Source: Prosapia bicincta
Lineage: Eukaryota; Arthropoda; Insecta; Hemiptera; Cercopidae
Reading direction: 5' to 3'
DNA length: 64,000 nucleotides
Assembly (NCBI GenBank): GCA_036971475.1
Contig: JBAIZL010000001.1
Span: 93,952,983 to 94,016,982, forward strand
The position numbers were made by a program, and so were the translations under genes. The notes under the pieces are model-generated. The model was given only the letters and a program-made list of their open reading frames with translations, had not been told where the DNA came from and searched no databases. Each line of letters starts with the position of its first letter. The first letter of the stretch is position 1. This document shows, piece by piece, positions 55,141 through 64,000 of this stretch.

Positions 55141-58100
55141 GGTATATAGTAATGGTGTATAAAATTACAACCAAATCTATCCTGACTGGATACTTTATAG
55201 GTATATTTTAATATAGGTATATAGTAATGGTGTATAAAATTACAACCAAATCTATCCTGACTTGATACTTTATAGGTATATTTTAATATTGGTATATAGC
55301 AATGTTGTATAAAATTAAAACCAAATATATCCTGACTGGATACTTTATAGGTATATTTTAATATAGGTATATAGTATTGGTGTATAAAATTCCAACGAAA
55401 TCTATCCTGACTGGATACTTTATAGGTATATTTTAATATAGCTATATAGTAATGGTGTATAAAATTACAACCAAATCTACCCTGAATGGATACTTTATAG
55501 GTATATTTTAATATACGTATATAGTAATGGTGTATAAAATTACAACCAAATCTATCCTGACTGGATACTTTATAGGTATATTTTAATATAGGTATATAGT
55601 AATGGTGTATAAAATTACAAACAAATCTATCCTGACTGGATACTTTATAGGTATATTTTAATATAGGTATATAGTAATGGTGTATAAAATTACAACCAAA
55701 TTTATCCTGACTGGATACTTTATAGGTATATTTTAATATAGGTATATAGTAATGGTGTATAAAATTACAACCAAATCTATCCTGACTGGATACTTTATAT
55801 GTATATTTTAATATACGTATATAGTTATGTTGTATACAAATACAACGAATTTTATCTTGACTTGATTTTTCATAGGTATATTTTAATATTGGTATATAGC
55901 AATGTTGTATAAAATTACAACCAAATCTTTCCAGACTGGATACTTTATAGGCATATTTTAATATACGTATATAGGAATGTTGTATACAAATACAACGAAT
56001 TTTATCTTGACTGGATATTTCATAGGTATATTTTAATATTGGTATATAGCAATGTTGTATAAAATTACAACCAAATCTATCCTGACTGGATACTTTATAG
56101 GTATATTTTAATATAGGTATATAGTAATGGTGTATAAAATTACAACCAAATCTATCCTGACTGGATACTTTATAGGTATATTTTAATATACGTATATAGT
56201 AATGTTGTATACAAATACAACGAATTTTATCTTGTCTGGATTTTTCAAAGGTATATTTTAAAAAAGGTATATAGCAATGTTGTATAAAATCACAACCAAA
56301 TCTATCCTGACTGGATACTTTATAGGTATATTTTAATATAGGTATATAGTAATGGTGTATAAAATTACAACCAAATCTATCCTGACTTGATACTTTATAG
56401 GTATATTTTAATATTGGTATATAGCAATGTTGTATAAAATTACAACCAAATATATCCTGACTGGATACTTTATAGGTATATTTTAATATAGGTATATAGT
56501 ATTGGTGTATAAAATTCCAACGAAATCTATCCTGACTGGATACTTTATAGGTATATTTTAATATAGCTATATAGTAATGGTGTTTAAAATTACAACCAAA
56601 TCTATAATGACTGGATACTTTATAGGTATATTTTAATATAGGTGTATAGTAATGGTGTATAAAATTACAACCAAATCTATCCTGACTGGATACTTTATAG
56701 GCATATTTTAATATACGTATATAGGAATGTTGTATACAAATACAACGAATTTTATCTTGACTGGATTTTTCATAGGTATATTTTAATATTGGTATATAGC
56801 AATGTTGTATAAAATTACAACCAAATCTATCCTGAATGGATACTTTATAGGCATATTTTAATATACGTATATAGTAATGTTGTATACAAATACAACGAAT
56901 TTTAACTTGACTTGATTTTTCATAGGTATATTTTATTATTGGTATATAGCAATGTTGTATAAAATTACAAACAAATCTATCCTGAATGGATACTTTATAG
57001 GTATATTTTAATATACGTATATAGTAATGGTGTATAAAATTACAACCAAATCTATAATGACTGGATACTTTATAGGTATATTTACATATAGGTATATAGT
57101 AATGGTGTATAAAATTACAAACAAATCTATCCTGACTGGATACTTTATAGGTATATTTTAGTATAGGTATATAGTAATGGTGTATAAAATTACAACCAAA
57201 TCTATCCTGACTGGATACTTTATAGGTATATTTTAATATAGGTATATAGTAATGGTGTATAAAATTACAACCAAATCTATCCTGACTGGATACTTTATAG
57301 GTATATTTTAATATAGGTATATAGTAATGGTGTATAAAATTACAACCAAATCTACCCTGACTGGATACTTTATAGGTATATTTTAATATACGTATATAGT
57401 AATGGTGTATAAAATTACAACCAAATCTATCCTGACTGGATACTTTATAGGTATATTTTAATATAGGTATATAGTAATGGTGTATAAAATTACAACCAAA
57501 TCTATCCTGACTGGATACTTTATATGTATATTTTAATATACGTATATAGTAATGTTGTATACAAATACAACGAATTTTATCTTGACTTGATTTTTCATAG
57601 GTATATTTTAATATTGGTATATAGCAATGTTGTATAAAATTACAACCAAATCTATCCTGACTGGATACTTTATAGGCATATTTTAATATACGTATATAGG
57701 AATGTTGTATACAAATACAACGAATTTTATCTTGACTGGATTTTTCATAGGTATATTTTAATATTGGTATATAGCAATGTTGTATAAAATTACAACCAAA
57801 TCTATCCTGACTGGATACTTTATAGGTATATTTTAATATAGGTATATAGTAATGGTGTATAAAATTACAACCAAATCTATCCTGACTGGATACTTTATAG
57901 GTATATTTTAATATTGGTATATAGCAATGTTGTATAAAATTGCAACTAAATCTATCCTGACTGGATACTTTATAGGTATATTTTAATATACGTATATAGT
58001 AATGGTGTATAAAATTACAACCAAATCTATCCTGACTGGATACTTTATAGGTATATTTTAATATAGGTATATAGTAATGGTGTATAAAATTACAACCAAA

Positions 58101-58590
58101 TCTATCCTGACTGGATATTTTATAGTTATATTTTAATATACGTATATAGTAATGGTGTATAAAATTACAACCAAATCTATCCTGACTGATTACTTTATAG
58201 GTATATTTTAATATACGTATATAGTAATGTTGTATACAAATACAACGAATTTTGTCTTGACTGGATTATTCATAGGTATATTTTAATATTGGTATATAGC
58301 AATGTTGTATAAAATTGCAACTAAATCTATCCTGAATGGATACTTTATAAGTATATATTAATATACGTATATAGTAATGGTGTATAAAATTACAACCAAA
58401 TCTATCCTGACTGGATACTTTATAGGTATATTTTAATATAGGTATATAGTAATGGTGTATAAAATTACAACCAAATCTATCCTGACTGGATACTTTATAG
58501 GTATATTTTAATATAGGTATGTAGTAATGGTGTATAAAATTACAACCAAATCTATCCTGACTGGATACTTTATAGGTATTTTTCAATATA
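55141..58590 (+). repeat. 3,450-bp higher-order repeat, copy 1
   Basis: This block of 46 monomers is followed by a near-identical copy at exactly 3,450 bp. Shared private variants are cttgatacttta (55,261 and 58,711), aaaattaaaaccaaatat (55,311 and 58,761), tatagttatgttg (55,821 and 59,271), ggatatttcatagg, aggtgtatagtaatgg (56,641 and 60,091), attgcaactaaatc, ctgattacttta and ttttgtcttgactggatta (58,251 and 61,701). The left edge is set where the preceding tttatcc monomer stops matching. Confidence 0.9.
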
Positions 58591-61500
58591 GGTATATAGT
58601 AATGGTGTATAAAATTACAACCAAATCTATCCTGACTGGATACTTTATAGGTATATTTTAATATAGGTATATAGTAATGGTGTATAAAATTACAACCAAA
58701 TCTATCCTGACTTGATACTTTATAGGTATATTTTAATATTGGTATATAGCAATGTTGTATAAAATTAAAACCAAATATATCCTGACTGGATACTTTATAG
58801 GTATATTTTAATATAGGTATATAGTATTGGTGTATAAAATTCCAACGAAATCTATCCTGACTGGATACTTTATAGGTATATTTTAATATAGCTATATAGT
58901 AATGGTGTATAAAATTACAACCAAATCTACCCTGAATGGATACTTTATAGGTATATTTTAATATACGTATATAGTAATGGTGTATAAAATTACAACCAAA
59001 TCTATCCTGACTGGATACTTTATAGGTATATTTTAATATAGGTATATAGTAATGGTGTATAAAATTACAAACAAATCTATCCTGACTGGATACTTTATAG
59101 GTATATTTTAATATAGGTATATAGTAATGGTGTATAAAATTACAACCAAATTTATCCTGACTGGATACTTTATAGGTATATTTTAATATAGGTATATAGT
59201 AATGGTGTATAAAATTACAACCAAATCTATCCTGACTGGATACTTTATATGTATATTTTAATATACGTATATAGTTATGTTGTATACAAATACAACGAAT
59301 TTTATCTTGACTTGATTTTTCATAGGTATATTTTAATATTGGTATATAGCAATGTTGTATAAAATTACAACCAAATCTTTCCAGACTGGATACTTTATAG
59401 GCATATTTTAATATACGTATATAGGAATGTTGTATACAAATACAACGAATTTTATCTTGACTGGATATTTCATAGGTATATTTTAATATTGGTATATAGC
59501 AATGTTGTATAAAATTACAACCAAATCTATCCTGACTGGATACTTTATAGGTATATTTTAATATAGGTATATAGTAATGGTGTATAAAATTACAACCAAA
59601 TCTATCCTGACTGGATACTTTATAGGTATATTTTAATATACGTATATAGTAATGTTGTATACAAATACAACGAATTTTATCTTGTCTGGATTTTTCAAAG
59701 GTATATTTTAAAAAAGGTATATAGCAATGTTGTATAAAATCACAACCAAATCTATCCTGACTGGATACTTTATAGGTATATTTTAATATAGGTATATAGT
59801 AATGGTGTATAAAATTACAACCAAATCTATCCTGACTTGATACTTTATAGGTATATTTTAATATTGGTATATAGCAATGTTGTATAAAATTACAACCAAA
59901 TATATCCTGACTGGATACTTTATAGGTATATTTTAATATAGGTATATAGTATTGGTGTATAAAATTCCAACGAAATCTATCCTGACTGGATACTTTATAG
60001 GTATATTTTAATATAGCTATATAGTAATGGTGTTTAAAATTACAACCAAATCTATAATGACTGGATACTTTATAGGTATATTTTAATATAGGTGTATAGT
60101 AATGGTGTATAAAATTACAACCAAATCTATCCTGACTGGATACTTTATAGGCATATTTTAATATACGTATATAGGAATGTTGTATACAAATACAACGAAT
60201 TTTATCTTGACTGGATTTTTCATAGGTATATTTTAATATTGGTATATAGCAATGTTGTATAAAATTACAACCAAATCTATCCTGAATGGATACTTTATAG
60301 GCATATTTTAATATACGTATATAGTAATGTTGTATACAAATACAACGAATTTTAACTTGACTTGATTTTTCATAGGTATATTTTATTATTGGTATATAGC
60401 AATGTTGTATAAAATTACAAACAAATCTATCCTGAATGGATACTTTATAGGTATATTTTAATATACGTATATAGTAATGGTGTATAAAATTACAACCAAA
60501 TCTATAATGACTGGATACTTTATAGGTATATTTACATATAGGTATATAGTAATGGTGTATAAAATTACAAACAAATCTATCCTGACTGGATACTTTATAG
60601 GTATATTTTAGTATAGGTATATAGTAATGGTGTATAAAATTACAACCAAATCTATCCTGACTGGATACTTTATAGGTATATTTTAATATAGGTATATAGT
60701 AATGGTGTATAAAATTACAACCAAATCTATCCTGACTGGATACTTTATAGGTATATTTTAATATAGGTATATAGTAATGGTGTATAAAATTACAACCAAA
60801 TCTACCCTGACTGGATACTTTATAGGTATATTTTAATATACGTATATAGTAATGGTGTATAAAATTACAACCAAATCTATCCTGACTGGATACTTTATAG
60901 GTATATTTTAATATAGGTATATAGTAATGGTGTATAAAATTACAACCAAATCTATCCTGACTGGATACTTTATATGTATATTTTAATATACGTATATAGT
61001 AATGTTGTATACAAATACAACGAATTTTATCTTGACTTGATTTTTCATAGGTATATTTTAATATTGGTATATAGCAATGTTGTATAAAATTACAACCAAA
61101 TCTATCCTGACTGGATACTTTATAGGCATATTTTAATATACGTATATAGGAATGTTGTATACAAATACAACGAATTTTATCTTGACTGGATTTTTCATAG
61201 GTATATTTTAATATTGGTATATAGCAATGTTGTATAAAATTACAACCAAATCTATCCTGACTGGATACTTTATAGGTATATTTTAATATAGGTATATAGT
61301 AATGGTGTATAAAATTACAACCAAATCTATCCTGACTGGATACTTTATAGGTATATTTTAATATTGGTATATAGCAATGTTGTATAAAATTGCAACTAAA
61401 TCTATCCTGACTGGATACTTTATAGGTATATTTTAATATAAGTATATAGTAATGGTGTATAAAATTACAACCAAATCTATCCTGACTGGATACTTTATAG

Positions 61501-62040
61501 GTATATTTTAATATAGGTATATAGTAATGGTGTATAAAATTACAACCAAATCTATCCTGACTGGATATTTTATAGTTATATTTTAATATACGTATATAGT
61601 AATGGTGTATAAAATTACAACCAAATCTATCCTGACTGATTACTTTATAGGTATATTTTAATATACGTATATAGTAATGTTGTATACAAATACAACGAAT
61701 TTTGTCTTGACTGGATTATTCATAGGTATATTTTAATATTGGTATATAGCAATGTTGTATAAAATTGCAACTAAATCTATCCTGAATGGATACTTTATAA
61801 GTATATATTAATATACGTATATAGTAATGGTGTATAAAATTACAACCAAATCTATCCTGACTGGATACTTTATAGGTATATTTTAATATAGGTATATAGT
61901 AATGGTGTATAAAATTACAACCAAATCTATCCTGACTGGATACTTTATAGGTATATTTTAATATAGGTATGTAGTAATGGTGTATAAAATTACAACCAAA
62001 TCTATCCTGACTGGATACTTTATAGGTATTTTTCAATATA
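58591..62040 (+). repeat. 3,450-bp higher-order repeat, copy 2
   Basis: This is the second copy. Similarity continues for up to about 120 bp past 62,040 because the next monomers are ordinary class A, and it clearly ends at the ctggataattta variant near 62,161. The one difference I noticed is aagtatatag at 61,440 against acgtatatag at 57,990, which removes a CpG and the palindrome in this copy. I did not align every base. Confidence 0.88.
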
Positions 62041-64000
62041 GGTATATAGTAATGGTGTATAAAATTACAACCAAATCTATCCTGACTGGATACTTTATAG
62101 GTATATTTTAATATAGGTATATAGTAATGGTGTATAAAATTACAACCAAATCTATCCTGACTGGATAATTTATAGGTATATTTTAATATAGGTATATAGT
62201 AATGGTGTATAAAATTACAACCAAATCTATATTGACTGGATACTTTATAGGTATATTTTAATATACGTATATAGTAATGTTGTATACAAATACAACGAAT
62301 TTTATCTTGACTGGATTTTTCATAGGTATATTTTAATATTGGTATATAGCAATGTTGTATAAAATTACAACCAAATCTATCCTGACTGGATACTTTATAG
62401 TTATATTTTAATAAAGGTATATAGTAATGTTGTATACAAATACAACGAATTTTAACTTGACTGGATTTTTCATAGGTATATTTTATTATTGGTATATAGC
62501 AATGTTGTATAAAATTACAAACAAATCTATCCTGAATGGATACTTTATAGTTATATTTTAATAATGGTATATAGTAATGTTGTATACAAATACAACGAAT
62601 TTTAACTTGACTGGATTTTTCATAGGTATATTTTATTATTGGTATATAGCAATGTTGTATAAAATTACAAACAAATCTATCCTGAATGGATACTTTATAG
62701 GTATATTTTAATATACGTATATAGTAATGGTGTATAAAATTACAACCAAATCTATAATGACCTGATACTTTATTGGTATATTTTAATATAGGTATATAGT
62801 AATGGTGTATAAAATTACAACCAAATCTATCCTGACTGGATACTTTATAGGTATATTTTAATATTGGTATATAGCAATGTTGTATAAAATTACAACCAAA
62901 TATATCCTGACTGGATACTTTATAGGTATATTTTAATATAGGTATATATTAATGGTGTATAAAATCCAACCAAATCTATCCTGACTGGATACTTTATAGG
63001 TATATTTTAATATACGTATATAGTAATGGTGTATAAAATTACAACCAAATCTATCCTGACTGGATACTTTATAGGTATATTTTAATATAGGTATATAGTA
63101 ATGGTGTATAAATATACAAACAAATCTATCCTGACTGGATACTTTATAGGTATATTTTAATATAGGTATATAGTAATGGTGTATAAAATTACAACCAAAT
63201 TTATCCTGACTGGATACTTTATAGGTATATTTTAATATAGGTATATAGTAATGGTGTATAAAATTACAACCAAATCTATCCTGACTGGATACTTTATATG
63301 TATATTTTAATATACGTATATAGTAATGTTGTATACAAATACAACGAATTTTATTTTGACTTGATTTTTCATAGGTATATTTTAATATTGGTATATAGCA
63401 ATGTTGTATAAAATTACAACCAAATCTATCCTGACTGGATACTTTATAGGCATATTTTAATATACGTATATAGGAATGTTGTATACAAATACAACGAATT
63501 TTATCTTGACTGGATTTTTCATAGGTATATTTTAATATTGGTATATAGCAATGTTGTATAAAGTTACAACCAAATCTATCCTGACTGGATACTTTATAGG
63601 TATATTTTAATATAGGTATATAGTAATGGTGTATAAAATTACAACCAAATCTATCCTGACTGGATACTTTATAGGTATATTTTAATATTGGTATATAGCA
63701 ATGTTGTATAAAATTACAACCAAATATATCCTGACTGGATACATTATAGGTATGTTTATAATAGGTATATAGTAATGGTGTATAAAATTCCAACCAAATC
63801 TATCCTGACTGGATACTTTATAGGTATATTTTAATATAGCTATATAGTAATGGTGTATAAAATTACAACCAAATCTATAATGACTGGATACTTTTTAGGT
63901 ATATTTTAATATAGGTATATAGTAATGGTGTATAAAATTACAACCAAATCTATCCTGACTGGATACTTTATAGGTATATTTTAGTATAGGTATATATTAA
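62041..64000 (+). repeat. Right-end satellite segment with hybrid class B monomers
   Basis: The array continues to the window edge. Two class B units near 62,416 and 62,566 are 150 bp apart and lack the CpG junction: they start after ataaagg and ataatgg instead of atatacg. They therefore keep the hairpin but lose the palindrome. Two one-base losses occur, near 62,966 (ataaaatccaacc) and near 63,755 (ggtatgtttataatagg). Nothing but satellite is present. Confidence 0.8.

Larger units (their letters stand above)
1..64000. repeat. 75-bp AT-rich satellite array filling the window
   Basis: Every part of the window reads as head-to-tail copies of one monomer of exactly 75 bp, all in the same orientation. 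The common form counts 28 A, 28 T, 11 G and 8 C (about 25% G+C). Recognisable landmarks recur in each unit: ggtatatagtaatggtg, aaattacaaccaaatc, cctgactggatac and ggtatattttaata. There is no interruption by single-copy DNA or mobile elements, and both ends of the window are mid-monomer, so the array is longer than 64 kb. Neighbouring monomers differ by a few substitutions, while copies kilobases apart can be identical, which is the signature of higher-order repeats. Length is tightly kept: I noticed about a dozen indels that are not multiples of 75 bp, several being copies of one another. Satellite DNA of this kind is typical of eukaryotic heterochromatin; centromeric function is possible but not shown. 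Nothing else is seen in any intergenic sense, because there are no genes. Confidence 0.98.

Noticed and set aside
1..64000. CRISPR array
   Set aside because: Units abut with no unique spacers; the 75-bp period is the repeat itself, and no cas genes are present.
1..64000. Promoters from the many tatata and TATA-like stretches
   Set aside because: They occur several times in every monomer because of the base composition and mark no gene start.
1..64000. Telomeric or subtelomeric simple repeats
   Set aside because: No short G-rich telomere-type units were seen; the period is 75 bp throughout.

Overview
The whole 64,000-base window is one uninterrupted tandem array of a 75-bp, AT-rich satellite monomer. 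The common monomer is about 25% G+C, and the window holds roughly 853 monomers. I see no credible protein-coding gene, RNA gene, transposon, CRISPR array or single-copy spacer. Both window ends lie inside the array, so it continues beyond them. Such a long homogeneous satellite with layered higher-order structure points to nuclear heterochromatin of a eukaryote (centromeric, pericentromeric or other). The species cannot be named from the sequence.

Three monomer classes account for nearly everything. Class A is the majority. Class B differs from A at 12 of 75 positions and carries nearly all the CpG sites plus two dyad-symmetric elements. Class C differs from A at two positions and almost always follows B in the left two thirds. 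These classes are arranged in higher-order repeats (HORs). From left to right: a ~4.05-kb unit (1-4049, then 4050 to ~7940, with a diverged third version to ~9.4 kb); a 750-bp tandem duplication (10,591-12,090); about three copies of a 20-monomer, 1,500-bp unit (~11.6-16.2 kb) and about 1.6 more (~18.1-20.5 kb); a 2,834-bp pair (~22.8-28.5 kb); a nearly identical 5,474-bp pair (~34.3-45.3 kb); an 825-bp pair (~47.9-49.5 kb); and a nearly identical 3,450-bp pair (~55.1-62.0 kb). Above this lies a superblock: ~9-25 kb can be followed again at ~28-39 kb with offsets of 18,642, 14,892, 15,717, 14,217, 14,143 and 13,693 bp. Each change of offset is a whole number of monomers, apart from one single-base deletion. 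From ~45 kb rightward the array has a different flavour, with its own variant monomers and class C often separated from class B.

The 75-bp period is divisible by three and one minus-strand frame of the consensus has no stop codon. The array therefore shows long open frames encoding a 25-residue repeat, the longest 971 codons. I treat these as by-products of the repeat. The frames lack a conserved ATG, the reported starts are almost all TTG, a recurrent single-base variant makes a stop, and variation between copies is largely amino-acid changing. The most interesting content is architectural: the nested HOR hierarchy, the CpG- and hairpin-bearing class B monomer with frequent 150-bp spacing, and the record of unequal exchange left in offsets and shared deletions.
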